Assembly: GCA_019639075.1 (NCBI GenBank)
Contig: JAHBSO010000016.1
Location: forward strand, 1-51,607
Length of the DNA: 51,607 nucleotides
Direction of reading: 5' to 3'
Origin: Actinomycetota bacterium
GTDB lineage: Bacteria > Actinomycetota > Acidimicrobiia > Acidimicrobiales > Iamiaceae
Program-made: the position numbers and the translations under genes
The notes under the pieces: model-generated
Told to the model about the DNA's origin: nothing
Database searches by the model: none
Seen by the model: only the letters and a program-made list of their open reading frames with translations
Shown here: positions 1-9,800 of the stretch, piece by piece
Layout: each line of letters opens with the position of its first letter
How positions within the stretch are numbered: the first letter of the stretch is position 1

Positions 1-656
1 GCCAGGGTCGCGTCGGGGTCGCCCTGGAGGAGGTGGACGCGCTCGTCGAGGAGGCCGAAACGGCTGAACGCGTCGCGCTGCTGGTTCAGATCGGGGCGGA
101 GCCGGTCGAGGCCGTCGGCCTCGTCGGGTGCCGCGCGGTCGTCCGCTGCCGCGCGGAACCGGCCGACGACCCACACGTCGGGACCGGTCCGCTCGTGGGC
201 CGCGAGGTGGGCCCGCAGGTAGACGCCGGCCCCGGCCCGACCCTCCGCGCACGACACCAGCTCGCCGGGCACGCCGCCGGCCGCCACCGCGTCCAGGGCG
301 GCGTCGAGCCGGGCGAGGGCCGGCCGGCCGCCGGGCGCGTAGGCGTAGCCGCCGAGCGGGTCGGCGCCCTCGTCGGGGCGGGTGATCCGGCCGACGCGTC
401 GGTCCTCCCGCAGTCGCTCGACGACCGGCCGGTCGTGGCGGAGCGGATCGCGGAGGCGGGGCAGCTCGACCGGCTTCGGTCGGGTCACGCAGTCGACCAG
501 GTGGGCGATGCGGGCCTCGTTCTCGAGGTAGAGGTCGTCGACGAGCGCGGCGGCGACGAGCTGCAGGTACCGGGCGGGCAGGTCCGTGGGGCCGCTCCCG
601 GACGGTTCGGGCGTGGGGTTCGACGCGTCGCCTTCCGCTCCCAGCGGCGGTTCCAA
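1..656 (-). CDS. Modular TylF-like/glycosyltransferase protein, N-terminal part (runs off left edge)
   Basis: Only the first 218 codons are in the window; the C terminus lies beyond base 1. I read it directly from the minus strand. It begins at TTG 656-654, which has AGGAG six bases upstream. Residues near 28-55 (ARYLQLVAAAL, then LENEARIAHLVDC) match the N terminus of the 806-3280 protein, and the sequence continues into a TylF-type methyltransferase fold (GELVSC, FSRFGLLDERVHLLQG). The SAM glycine motif is badly eroded: CAEGRAG where the family has CGVxRGG. By homology it probably continues into GT2 and CmcI-like domains, but that cannot be seen here. It is divergent from 806-3280. I infer a role in glycan assembly; catalysis by the visible domain is doubtful. 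Confidence 0.8.
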   Translation of the reverse strand, partial: MEPPLGAEGDASNPTPEPSGSGPTDLPARYLQLVAAALVDDLYLENEARIAHLVDCVTRPKPVELPRLRDPLRHDRPVVERLREDRRVGRITRPDEGADPLGGYAYAPGGRPALARLDAALDAVAAGGVPGELVSCAEGRAGAGVYLRAHLAAHERTGPDVWVVGRFRAAADDRAAPDEADGLDRLRPDLNQQRDAFSRFGLLDERVHLLQGDPDATL

Positions 657-805
657 TGGTGCTCCTGTGCCCGATCCGGTCCCGAGGTCGGAGCGACCCT
701 AACAAGCCGTCCCGCGGCCGGTGGGGCGGACGGCACCCGTCCGCGACCGGCCCGTCGAACCCGCTATCGTGCCGTCGCCCTGCCACGACCGAGGAGCTGC
801 GGCCG
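657..805. promoter_or_regulatory. Divergent promoter region for two modular-protein genes
   Basis: This gap separates two head-to-head paralogs. A plus-strand -10-like TATCGT lies at 765-770, about 36 bases before the GTG at 806. A minus-strand -10-like TAGGGT lies at 701-696, about 40 bases before the TTG at 656. No convincing -35 boxes are visible. The calls rest on the hexamers alone. Confidence 0.4.
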
Positions 806-3280
806 GTGAGCCAGCACCAGCCGAACGCCGCCGACGACCACCCCGATCCCGACCGGCTCGCCGACCGCTACCTCGATGGCGTGATCCGGGCGCTGGTCGA
901 CGAGCACTACCCGGAGAACGAGCTCCGCATCGAGCACCTGCTCGACTGCATCGAGTCGGGAGCGCCGGTGAACGAGGCTCTGCTCCGGGACCCGGTGCGC
1001 AGCGCGTCGACGGCGTTCGAGGCGCTCCGCGGCCGTCGCCGGGCCGGGATCGACGGGGTCGTGGGGCGGGCCGGCTACCGGATGTGCCTCGAGCCCGCCG
1101 GTCGGGCCGGGCTCGACGCGCTCGCCGCGGTGCTGGACGGGTTGGACCACGCGGCGGTCCCGGGCGACCTGGTCACCGTCGGGGTCGGCACCGGGGGCCC
1201 GACAGTCCTCCTGCGGGCCCACGCCGAGGCCCGGGGCCCGGCCGACCGGCGGGTCTGGATCGCCGATCGCATGCGGGCGACCGACTCGATCGACCTCAAC
1301 GGCCTGCGCGACGCGCTCGATCGGTTCGACCTGCTCGACGACCGGGTGCGGTTCCTCCAGGGCGAGCTCGCGGCCACCCTGCCCGACGCGCCGATCGGCG
1401 CGGTGGCCCTCCTGCACCTCGGGCCGCTCGGCGACCAGGACCCGACGCCGGCGCTCGACGCGCTCCTTCCCCGTCTGGCCGCCGGGGGCGCCGTCGTGCT
1501 CGACGCCCAAAACGATGCGTCGGTCGTGGCCGCGGTGGCCGAACGCCTGGACGATCCGGGGGCCTTCGATGCCCGCCGGTCGATATCCGGCGGAGGGTGG
1601 TGCTGGCGCCGGACCGCCGGTGCCCCGCCCGGTGGCCCCGGGACGGCGGTGGCGCCGGGGCTGGCCCGGTCGCCGTTGGCCGAGCCCGTCACCGACCCGA
1701 TCGACCTGTCGGTCGTGGTGGTCTTCTACGACATGGCCCGCGAGGCCCGTCGCACGCTCCACTCGCTCAGCCGCGCCTACCAGCGGGACCTGGGCGACCT
1801 CTCCTACGAGGTGGTCGTCGTCGAGAACGGCTCGTCGACCGAGCAGCGGTTGGGCGAGGAGCTGGTGACGTCGTTCGGGCCGGAGTTCCGCTACCTCGAT
1901 CGGGGCGAGGACGCCGATCCGTCGCCGTCGTCGGCCCTCAACGCGGGCATCGCCGCGAGCCGGGGCGACGTCGTGGCGCTCATGATCGACGGTGCCCACG
2001 TGCTCACGCCCCGGGTGATCCACCACGCCATGGAGGCCCTCAGCGGTGGTCGACGGGCGATCGTGGCCGCGCAGGCCTGGTACGTCGGCCCGGGCCAGCA
2101 GGGCGAGCTGATGGAGGCCGGCTACGACCAGGACCGCGAGGACGAGCTGTTCGAGGGCATCGGCTGGCCGTCGGACGGGTACCGCCTGTTCGACATCGGC
2201 CACATCGCCGGCGACCGGGACATCCTCGACGGGCTGTGGGAGAGCAACTGCCTGTTCGTGCGGCGCGAGCAGCTGGAGCAGGTGGGCGGCTTCGACGAGG
2301 GCTTCGCCATGGCCGGTGGCGGTTACACCAACCTCGACCTCTACGAGCGCCTCGGCGCGGCGCCCGACGTCGAGGTGGTCACGATCCTGGGCGAGGGCTC
2401 GTTCCACCAGGTCCACGGGGGCACGACCACGAACCAGGCCGATCCCGAGGAGCGGCGCCGGCGGGTCCACGGCTACGCGGAGCACTACGGCGAGCTGCGG
2501 GGCCGGCCGTTCATCGGCCCCGAGACGCCGATCCACTACGTGGGCGCGTTCACCACGACCTCGTCCCGCCGCACCCGGGCCCGGCGCATGACGGGCGCGG
2601 CCTTCGACGTCGACGCGAAGATCGAGGGCCTCGACGGGCCCGGCACCGGGCCGGTCCCGATGCCCGAGGAGGTGCGGGATGGGTTCGTCGCCGCCTACTG
2701 GCGCACGCGGGCGTGGCGGAAGGGCCGTTGGCTCGGCACCGAGGTGTGGAACGCGCCGACCGACCTGTTCGTGTACCAGGAGATCATCGCCGAGGTCCGC
2801 CCCGACTGGATCATCGAGACCGGGGCCCGCAACGGCGGTCGGGCCCTCTTCCTCGCCTCGGTGTGCGACCTGCTCGACCACGGCCGGGTGGTCGCCGTCG
2901 GCGCCGCGCCCGGCGCCCGGCCCGAGCACCCGCGCATCACCTGGGTCGAGGGGTCGGTGGTGCGCCCGGAGGTGGCCGACGAGGTGCACCGGATCGTCGG
3001 CCCCGACCCGAAGGGGTTCGTGGTCCTCGGCACGCGGGGCAAGCGCAACCGCATGGAGAACGAGTTCGAGGCCCTCGCCCCACTGGTCGCCGTCGGCTCC
3101 TACGCCGTGATCGAGCACACCGTCCTCAACGGCCGGCCGGTCGACGCCTCGTTCGGCCCGGGCCCCTTCGAGGCGATGCGGCGGATCCTGCTCCGCCACG
3201 GCGAGTTCGCGGTGGACACGGCCCGAGAACGACAATCGCTCACCTTCAACCCGCACGGGTTCCTCCGGAGGACCAAGTGA
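806..3280 (+). CDS. Three-domain protein: TylF-like, GT2 and CmcI-like
   Basis: 824 residues. The open frame extends upstream, but GTG 806 is chosen because GAGGAG (791-796) sits nine bases before it and the protein then aligns with its paralogs. Domains: an N-terminal RYL/ENE segment (about 20-50); a TylF/macrocin O-methyltransferase fold (about 95-275); a family 2 glycosyltransferase starting near 299 (IDLSVVVVFYDMAR) with VVENGS, MIDGAH near 395, GGGYTN and GEGSFHQVHGG; and a CmcI/rhamnosyl O-methyltransferase-like domain (about 650-824; IIETGARNGGRALF, then TFNPHGFLRR at the end). The TylF part has VTVGVGTGG for the SAM loop and lacks the usual LDGD and VDDY acids. The CmcI part lacks DSDH and has IEHT where VEDT is expected. 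It overlaps the following sulfotransferase by four bases. Function inferred: glycosyl transfer, with methyltransferase-like domains that may be structural. Confidence 0.85.
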   Translation: MSQHQPNAADDHPDPDRLADRYLDGVIRALVDEHYPENELRIEHLLDCIESGAPVNEALLRDPVRSASTAFEALRGRRRAGIDGVVGRAGYRMCLEPAGRAGLDALAAVLDGLDHAAVPGDLVTVGVGTGGPTVLLRAHAEARGPADRRVWIADRMRATDSIDLNGLRDALDRFDLLDDRVRFLQGELAATLPDAPIGAVALLHLGPLGDQDPTPALDALLPRLAAGGAVVLDAQNDASVVAAVAERLDDPGAFDARRSISGGGWCWRRTAGAPPGGPGTAVAPGLARSPLAEPVTDPIDLSVVVVFYDMAREARRTLHSLSRAYQRDLGDLSYEVVVVENGSSTEQRLGEELVTSFGPEFRYLDRGEDADPSPSSALNAGIAASRGDVVALMIDGAHVLTPRVIHHAMEALSGGRRAIVAAQAWYVGPGQQGELMEAGYDQDREDELFEGIGWPSDGYRLFDIGHIAGDRDILDGLWESNCLFVRREQLEQVGGFDEGFAMAGGGYTNLDLYERLGAAPDVEVVTILGEGSFHQVHGGTTTNQADPEERRRRVHGYAEHYGELRGRPFIGPETPIHYVGAFTTTSSRRTRARRMTGAAFDVDAKIEGLDGPGTGPVPMPEEVRDGFVAAYWRTRAWRKGRWLGTEVWNAPTDLFVYQEIIAEVRPDWIIETGARNGGRALFLASVCDLLDHGRVVAVGAAPGARPEHPRITWVEGSVVRPEVADEVHRIVGPDPKGFVVLGTRGKRNRMENEFEALAPLVAVGSYAVIEHTVLNGRPVDASFGPGPFEAMRRILLRHGEFAVDTARERQSLTFNPHGFLRRTK

Positions 3281-4026
3281 CCGAGACCAACCCCGCTTCG
3301 CCGCGCTTCTACGTCGCCCACATGCAGAAGACGGCCGGCACCACCCTTCGCGACCGCCTGCGGGCCACCTTCCCCGAGGAGCAGGTGTACCCCAACGGCT
3401 CCGACGGCGACGACGCCCGGATCTCGGTGATCTCGGTGCGCCACCTCCAGGAGCGCTGGGCCGTGCGGGGGTCGGAGATCCGTCTGCTCACCGGACACTT
3501 CCCGGTACGGGTGACCGAGGTGCTCGACTCGCCCGACCCGTGGGTGACGATGACGATCTTCCGCGATCCGGTCGAGCGGGTGCTGTCGTTCCTGCGGCAC
3601 CAGGCGGCCCGCCGCCAGCGCGGCGCGACCGAGGACACGCCGATCGAGGAGATCTACGCGGACCCGTTCCGGTTCGAGGCGATGATCCAGAACCACATGA
3701 CCCGCACGATGTCGCTCGCACCCGAGGAGTGGGGCCCCGGCGACGGCGTGCTCACGTCGGTGGCCTACGACGACGAGCGCCTGGCGATGGCGAAGGAGGC
3801 CCTGGCCGGCCTCGACCTGTTCGGGCTCCAGGACCGCCTCGACGAGTTCTGCGACGAGCTCGGCACGCGCTACGGCCTCGACACGGGCGAGCCGATGCGC
3901 TCCAACACCACCGAGGCCTACGACGTGCCCGAGTCGTTCCGCGACCGCATCGCCGAGGACAACGCCCTCGACGTCGCCCTGTACGACTACGCGGTCGAGC
4001 TGTACCGGGAGCGCCATCCCGCGTGA
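3277..4026 (+). CDS. Sulfotransferase family protein
   Basis: 249 residues. GTG 3277 overlaps the preceding stop (GTGA) and has GGAGG just upstream, so it is translationally coupled to the modular protein. The PAPS 5-prime-phosphosulfate loop HMQKTAGTTL is at about residues 15-24, and the 3-prime-phosphate motif FRDPVERVLSFLRH at about 94-107. This is the arrangement of the Sulfotransfer_2 family that sulfates carbohydrates. There is no signal peptide or membrane segment, so it should act in the cytoplasm on a nucleotide- or lipid-linked glycan. A second copy at 6057-6803 has a near-identical layout beside another modular protein. The acceptor cannot be told from sequence. Its stop abuts the stop of the convergent acyltransferase gene. 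Confidence 0.88.
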   Translation: MTETNPASPRFYVAHMQKTAGTTLRDRLRATFPEEQVYPNGSDGDDARISVISVRHLQERWAVRGSEIRLLTGHFPVRVTEVLDSPDPWVTMTIFRDPVERVLSFLRHQAARRQRGATEDTPIEEIYADPFRFEAMIQNHMTRTMSLAPEEWGPGDGVLTSVAYDDERLAMAKEALAGLDLFGLQDRLDEFCDELGTRYGLDTGEPMRSNTTEAYDVPESFRDRIAEDNALDVALYDYAVELYRERHPA

Positions 4027-6060
4027 TCACTCGATGTAGCCCTGCTCCCGCAGGAAGGCCGCCAGCGCCGGCGCCAGCGTTCTGACGAACGCCGGTGTGT
4101 AGTGCCTGGCGTCCCAGAAGACGGGGATGCCGTCGATGATGGGATCGCAGATCGGCAGGAACGGGCACCCGAGTCGATCGAGGTCGGCGGTGGCGACGCC
4201 GGGGAGCCGGTCGGCGAGGTCGCGCTCGAGCTTCTCGATCCACGACGGCTGCGACGCGGTGACGAACCGGCACTCCTCCACGAAGGTGGCGTCGGCCAGA
4301 CAGGCCAACGGGTTCACCATCTCTCCGGTCGGGAACGGCTTCGACTCGATGACGAGGACCTCCCGGCCCTCGTCGGACAGGCGCTCCAGCGATGCCGTCG
4401 TCGTCCGCTCGATGTCGTCGGCGACCGGCCCGGCCGGACGGCGGGACGAGGGCGGCTCGAGCTCCGCGCTGTTGGTCATCACGATCAGGTCGGGTTGCAG
4501 CTCGGGGATCGCCCGGTCGTACACGAACCGGTGGTTGCGCTCGCACTTCGCGATGTCCTCCGGGGCCTGTCGGGACAGGGCGAAGAGGCCGTCCTGCCAT
4601 CGGCAGCCGGACCGGCCCAGGTGCGAGAACGTGAGGTCGTTGGCCTCGGCCACCTTCCGGAAGGCGGCGACCCACATGACGGAGTTGCTGTCGCCCACCA
4701 GGGCGATGTGCGGGCCGGTCCCCCTGACGAGGATGCAGTCCTGTGGATCTCCTCCGTCGCAGTTCGTGTGCTCACCGAAGCCGGCGGCCTCGACCTCCTT
4801 GTAGGAGAACGATGCCGGCACCGGGGTGAACCCTTCGACGTCCGGTGCGGCCGTCGACGAGCTCCGTCCGTCCTGGGTCCGGTCGAGGATCCCGGGGAGC
4901 ACCACGAACCCCGTCAGCAGGCTCATCGACAGGCCGACCGCGGCGACCGGCCATGCGATCCGGTCGAGGCGGCGGGCGGTGCGGATGGGCTGCTCGACGA
5001 TCTCGTTGCTGAGCGCGGCCAGCGCCGTTCCGAGCACGATCGACAGCACGGTCAGCTCGACGGCGTCGAAGTCGCCGACCAGCGAGGCGATCACGATGAC
5101 CGGCCAGTGCCACAGGTACGTGCCGTAGCTGATGGACCCGAGGTAGACGACCGGTCGCCAAGCGAGGATCCGGCGCCCGAGCCCCGCGGCGCCGCTCTCG
5201 AGGGCCACGAGCAGGGCGACCGTGAGCACGGTGGTGGCGTAGCCCCGGGCGATCGGTCCGGTCCGGGTCCCGGTCACGGTCAGGCCGACGAGGCCCACGA
5301 GGGCGCCGATGGCGATCACGTCGTTGACCCTCCCGAGGCGGCGGGCCCGGGCGATGACGACCGGCGTGAGCGCCAGCAGCGCGCCCGCGAGGAGCTGGTA
5401 GGCCCGGACGTCGGTGCCGTAGTAGGCGTGGTCCGGCCGTGTCCCGCGGATGAGGAAGAGCTCGACGGCCGATGCCGCGGCGAGGGCGGCGACCACGGCG
5501 CGCACGACGTTCCAGCGGTGCCGACCCGCCCGACGGGCGAGGGCCACGATGCCGGTGAAGAGGAGGGGCCAGACCAGGTAGAACTGCTCCTCCACCGCGA
5601 GCGACCAGAAGTGCAGGATCGGCGAGTGCGTGGTGTCGGTCGCGAAGTAGCCGGTCGCGTTGCTGATGAGGTACCAGTTGGTGAGGTAGACGGCTGCCGC
5701 CCGGAAGCCGTCGACGGCGGCGAGCAGGTCGGCCGTCGGGGCGAACGCCGCGTAGGCGACCGCGGTCGCGAGCAGGCAGACGATCGCGGCGGGCAGCAGC
5801 CGTCGGGCTCGTCGGGCGTAGAACCGCCCGAAGCGGATCCGGCCGCCGCCCGCCGACCGGGCGAGATCGCGCAGGAGCACCCCGGTGACGAGGTAGCCGG
5901 AGAGCACGAAGAACACGTCGACGCCGATGTGGCCGCCGCGGTACCGGGCGAGGCCGCCGTGGAACAGGATGACCAGGTAGACCGCGACCGTGCGCAGCCC
6001 GTCGAGGTGGGCGCGACGACCTTCGGGCATGGTCGGGGTCCCCGCCGCGGTCCCGCTCAC
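4027..6060 (-). CDS. OafA/YrhL-type acyltransferase with C-terminal SGNH domain
   Basis: 677 residues, the usual length for this two-domain family. The N-terminal acyltransferase-3 domain starts with AHLDGLRTVAV and carries LFHGG (catalytic-type His near 34), IGVDVFFVLSGYL and about ten membrane helices up to residue 390. A periplasmic SGNH domain follows, with GDSNSVMW near 455 (block I Ser) and WDARHYTP near 645 (Asp and His of block V), so both halves look catalytically complete. Such proteins O-acetylate or O-acylate exported polysaccharides. GTG 6060 overlaps the stop of the sulfotransferase gene (GTGA), making it the third gene of an operon with the 6800-10069 modular protein. It ends exactly next to the convergent sulfotransferase gene. 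Confidence 0.92.
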   Translation of the reverse strand: MSGTAAGTPTMPEGRRAHLDGLRTVAVYLVILFHGGLARYRGGHIGVDVFFVLSGYLVTGVLLRDLARSAGGGRIRFGRFYARRARRLLPAAIVCLLATAVAYAAFAPTADLLAAVDGFRAAAVYLTNWYLISNATGYFATDTTHSPILHFWSLAVEEQFYLVWPLLFTGIVALARRAGRHRWNVVRAVVAALAAASAVELFLIRGTRPDHAYYGTDVRAYQLLAGALLALTPVVIARARRLGRVNDVIAIGALVGLVGLTVTGTRTGPIARGYATTVLTVALLVALESGAAGLGRRILAWRPVVYLGSISYGTYLWHWPVIVIASLVGDFDAVELTVLSIVLGTALAALSNEIVEQPIRTARRLDRIAWPVAAVGLSMSLLTGFVVLPGILDRTQDGRSSSTAAPDVEGFTPVPASFSYKEVEAAGFGEHTNCDGGDPQDCILVRGTGPHIALVGDSNSVMWVAAFRKVAEANDLTFSHLGRSGCRWQDGLFALSRQAPEDIAKCERNHRFVYDRAIPELQPDLIVMTNSAELEPPSSRRPAGPVADDIERTTTASLERLSDEGREVLVIESKPFPTGEMVNPLACLADATFVEECRFVTASQPSWIEKLERDLADRLPGVATADLDRLGCPFLPICDPIIDGIPVFWDARHYTPAFVRTLAPALAAFLREQGYIE

Positions 6061-6803
6061 CCCGTGCCGTCCCCCGGGAGGCTCGGATCGAGCTGTTCGA
6101 CGGCGAAGCGGTAGAGCTCCACGTCGGGTCCGTTGTCCGCGAGGATCCGCTCGCGCAGGGCGTCGGTCGACGGCGCCGGCCTGGTGCGGTTCATGAAGAG
6201 CGGGTCACCGAGGTCCCATCCGAAGGTGGTGGCGAGCTCGGCGCAGAAGTCGTCGAAGCGCTCCTGGATGCCCCAGACGTCGATCCGGTCGGTGAGGGCC
6301 TCCTTGGCCGTCGCGACGCGGGCGTCGTCGACCACGACGGGCGAGAGCGCGCCGGCGGTCATCTCCTCGGGCCGGATGGACAGCATCTTGACCTGGTGGT
6401 TCAGGAGGAGGTCGCCGCTGGTGGTCGCCCAGTGCTCGTACATCTCCTCGAGGTCCCACCCCTCGAAGCGGGGGTCGACCTCGCGCTGGTGGCGGAGGAA
6501 CGACAGCGTGCGCTCGACCGGGTCCCGCAGCAGGGTGAAGGTGCGGGTGCCGGGGGGCAGGAACGATGCCACGGCGAGCGGGAAGTGGCCGGTGACGGCG
6601 CGGTAGCCGGAGGGATCGGCGGCGAGGCGCTCGAGCAGGAGCTCGACGTCGAGCACGGCCTCGGCGGTGCCCTGCTCCTCCGGCCGTGGGTAGACGTGTT
6701 CGGTGCCGAAGTGGTGGCGCATCCGCTTGAACAGCGCGGTCCCCGCCGTCTTCTGGAGGTGGACGAAGAGGTAGAGGGGAGCGCCCTCGGCGTCCATCGT
6801 CAC
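6057..6803 (-). CDS. Sulfotransferase family protein (second copy)
   Basis: 248 residues from GTG 6803. That start overlaps the upstream TGA (GTGA), and the first 21 residues then align without a gap with the sulfotransferase at 3277, both starting V-T and reaching QKTAG at the same position. An ATG at 6797 (246 residues) is the alternative. Motifs: VHLQKTAGTALF (phosphosulfate loop) and LLRDPVERTLSFLRHQ (3-prime-phosphate site). Family knowledge makes it a PAPS-dependent carbohydrate sulfotransferase in the cytoplasm. It sits between a modular glycosyltransferase gene and an acyltransferase gene, coupled to both by 4-base overlaps. The acceptor is probably the sugar added by the modular protein; this is inference. 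Confidence 0.88.
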   Translation of the reverse strand: MTMDAEGAPLYLFVHLQKTAGTALFKRMRHHFGTEHVYPRPEEQGTAEAVLDVELLLERLAADPSGYRAVTGHFPLAVASFLPPGTRTFTLLRDPVERTLSFLRHQREVDPRFEGWDLEEMYEHWATTSGDLLLNHQVKMLSIRPEEMTAGALSPVVVDDARVATAKEALTDRIDVWGIQERFDDFCAELATTFGWDLGDPLFMNRTRPAPSTDALRERILADNGPDVELYRFAVEQLDPSLPGDGTG

Positions 6804-9800
6804 CCCGCGGCGGTTCGCCGGAGGTAGCCGTGCTTGTTGAAGGTGACCGTGTAGCGCTCGTAGGCCGGGTCGGGCACGAAGCCGTGGCGGATCGAGAGCA
6901 GGTCGGCGACGGCCTCGTGGGGTCCCGGCCCGAAGTCGGGCGCGGCCGGCCGGCCGTTGACCACGGTGTTCTCCACGACCACGTAGCCGTCCACCGGCAC
7001 GAGCGGCGCGTAGGCGTCGAACGCCTGGACGACGCGCTCCTTGGCGCCGAGCCCGAGGAACACCATCGCACCGTCGTCGCCGACCAGCTTGGCGACCTGT
7101 TCGACGATCGCCGGGTCCTCGCCGTGACCGGTGATGTAGGTGATCCGGTCGTGCTCGGGCCGGTCGGCGTCCTCGGCGGTGCCGACGGCGATGGTCCGGC
7201 CGTGGTCGATCTGGTCCTGGATCGAGGCCACGAACGCGGCGCGGCCACCGAGCGCGTCGTCGTCGCCGACGAGGACGACCACGTCGGGCCTCGTCGAGGC
7301 GATCAGCTCCTGGTAGGCGTGCAGGTCCGTCGGGAACCGGGCGACCGGCCGGCCGAGCCAGGTGGCCTCGCGCCAGGCCTGGTTGTCCCACAGCGCCTCG
7401 ATGGCTGCGAACTTGATCTCCTCGGGCACCGGCTGGGGCGCGGTGACCGTGTCGGCGACCGGATCGCGGTCGCGGCCGAACGAGAGCTGGATCTCGCGGC
7501 GCGAGCGGGTCCGCCGGGCGGCCTTGGTCTCCATGGCCCCCACGTAGTGGATCGGCTTGGCCAGACCCTGGAGCCCGCGGCCGCGCTGGTCGCGGAAGTG
7601 CTGTCCGTAGGAGAACACGCGGTCGCGGCGCACGGCCTCGTCGGCCACGTTGGTGGTGGTGCCGCCGTGGAACTGGTGGAACGAGCCCTCGCCGAGGACG
7701 CTGGTGGGGGTGATCCCGGGGTGGTGGTGCAGTCGCTCCCAGAGGTCGAGGTTGGCGTAGCCGCCGCCCGGCATGTCGAAGGAGTCGTCGAAGGCGCCGA
7801 TCTGCTCGAGGACCGCTCGGGGGATGAACAGGCAGTTGCTCTCGACCATGCCGTCGAACCAGTCGCGGTCACCGATGAAGTGCCCGATCTCGAACAGGCG
7901 GTAGCCGTCGGTGGGCCACCGGATCGTCTTGAAGAGGGTGTCCTCGGCGACCTGGTCGTAACCGGCCTGCTGGGCGTCGCCCTGCTGTCCGGGGCCGACG
8001 TACCACTGCTGGATGCCGACGATCGCCGGCTCGTAGAGCCGCATGGCCTCGGTGGCCCACTTGAAGACGCCCGGCGTGAGGACGTGGGCGCCGTCGATCA
8101 TGACGGCCACGGCCGCGCCGCGGGACTCGGCCAGGCCGAGGTTGAGCGCCGAGGTGGGCGACGGGTGCGCGTCGTCGATCGTGATCAGGCGGAACTCCGG
8201 CCCGTAGGACGCGACCTCGGCGGGGTCGAGGCGCTGGTCGGGGTCCGAGCCGTTGTCGACGACGAGGACCTCGTAGTCGAGGTCGTCGATGCCCCGTTGG
8301 TACGAACGGCTGAGCGAGCGGAGCGTGCGGGCCGACTCCCGGGCCATGTTGTAGAAGACCACGATCACGCTGAGGTCGATCTGGTCCTGCTCGGGCGGCC
8401 CGAGCAGCGGGGTCCGCTGCAGCGGCGCCGAGGGCTCCTCCTCCGCCGGCAGCTCGGTGGGCACCTCGCTGATCTGCCAGGCGACGTTGTTCCAGTCGAC
8501 CCGCTCGAACGCGGCCTGCAGGCCGAGGCGTCGCCGGGCCGTTTCGAGGCGCTCGGCGATGATGTCGCGGCCGACGCCCTCGACGATCACGACGCCGCCG
8601 GGTGCCATGTGGGGCAGGAACGACCGCAGCACGGTGACGAGGTCGAACGCGGCGTCGATGCCGACCCGGAGGAGGGCGATCGGGCCGATGGGCGCATCGG
8701 CGAGGACGTCGGCGTAGCGGCCCTGCAGGAAGCGGACCCGGTCGTCGAGCAGGTCGAAGCGGTCGAAGCCGTCGCGCACCTGGTTGAGATCGGCGCGGAG
8801 GCGGGCCCGGGACACGTGGTCGCCGTCGGTGCCGCCCGGCTCCGACGCCACGTAGGGGTCGACCATCCAGACCGTGCGGTCGGGGATCTCGAAGGCCTCG
8901 AGCGCTCCCCGCATCAGGATGCCGCTGCCGCCCCGGCCGACGCCGCAGTCGACGAGGTCGCCCGCGACGCCGTCGTCGGCGAGCCGGCGGACGGTCGCCT
9001 CGAGGTGGTCGAGCGCGATCCGACCGGTGTCGGCGAAGGGGAACGAGGCGCGGCCCACCGGCTCGTCGGTGGAGCGGCCCGCCTCCCGGTTGGCGGCCAG
9101 GCGCCGGTACCGGAACCAGAGGGTGCGGGGCGGGTCCCGGAGGAGGCCCAGGTCGGGCGGGGTGCCCTCGGGGAGCGAGGACAGGTACTCGACCCGGATC
9201 TCGTCGTCGAGGTAGTGGCGGTCGAGCAGGGCGTCCTTGAGGATCTTGAGGTACCGGGACCGGTGGTCGTCGATGCGCCGGTCGGTCGTCCGCAGGGTGT
9301 TGTGCTCGTACACGACCGAGTCGACCCGGATGCGCTCGGACACCTTCACCATGCGCAACCAGCCGTCGCGCGTGTCGATCGCGTCGAGGATCTTCCCGAT
9401 CTCCGGCGTCCGGGCGAGCCGCTCCTCCTCGACCACGATCGCCAGACCGAAGTAGAAGGGAAGGACGAGCATCCGGTACGGCTTGTCGTGCTCCGCGAGG
9501 AAGTCCTCCAGCGCGCACATGACGCCGTTGCGGGGACCGCCGCCGTCGAGGGCGTTGGCCAGCTCGGCGTTGGCCCCGCCCTGGGGCTGGAGCCGGTAGA
9601 AGCCGGGCACGATGCCCTCGCGGCGCCACTCCTGGCGGAACTCGTCGGGGATCTGCGAGGGCTCGTAGTAGAGGTCGCGGTGGCCGTAGGGCCAGGCCAC
9701 GTCGTGCAGGATGCAGAGGGGGAGCGGTTCGCCGACGGCCTTCGACGTGGCGTCGAGCGCCTTGAGCTCGTGGTAGACGGTGTACCAGTTGTGGTCGCCG

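Noticed and set aside
721..3276. Upstream in-frame extension of the sulfotransferase gene
   Set aside because: The extension is an Arg/Gly/Pro-rich out-of-frame reading of the modular protein; GTG 3277 with GGAGG and the alignment with its paralog give the true start.
4102..6114. 670-residue open frame on the plus strand opposite the acyltransferase
   Set aside because: Antisense shadow typical of very GC-rich coding DNA: low-complexity Glu/Gly/Arg/Asp protein with no motifs, while the minus strand encodes a full OafA-SGNH protein.
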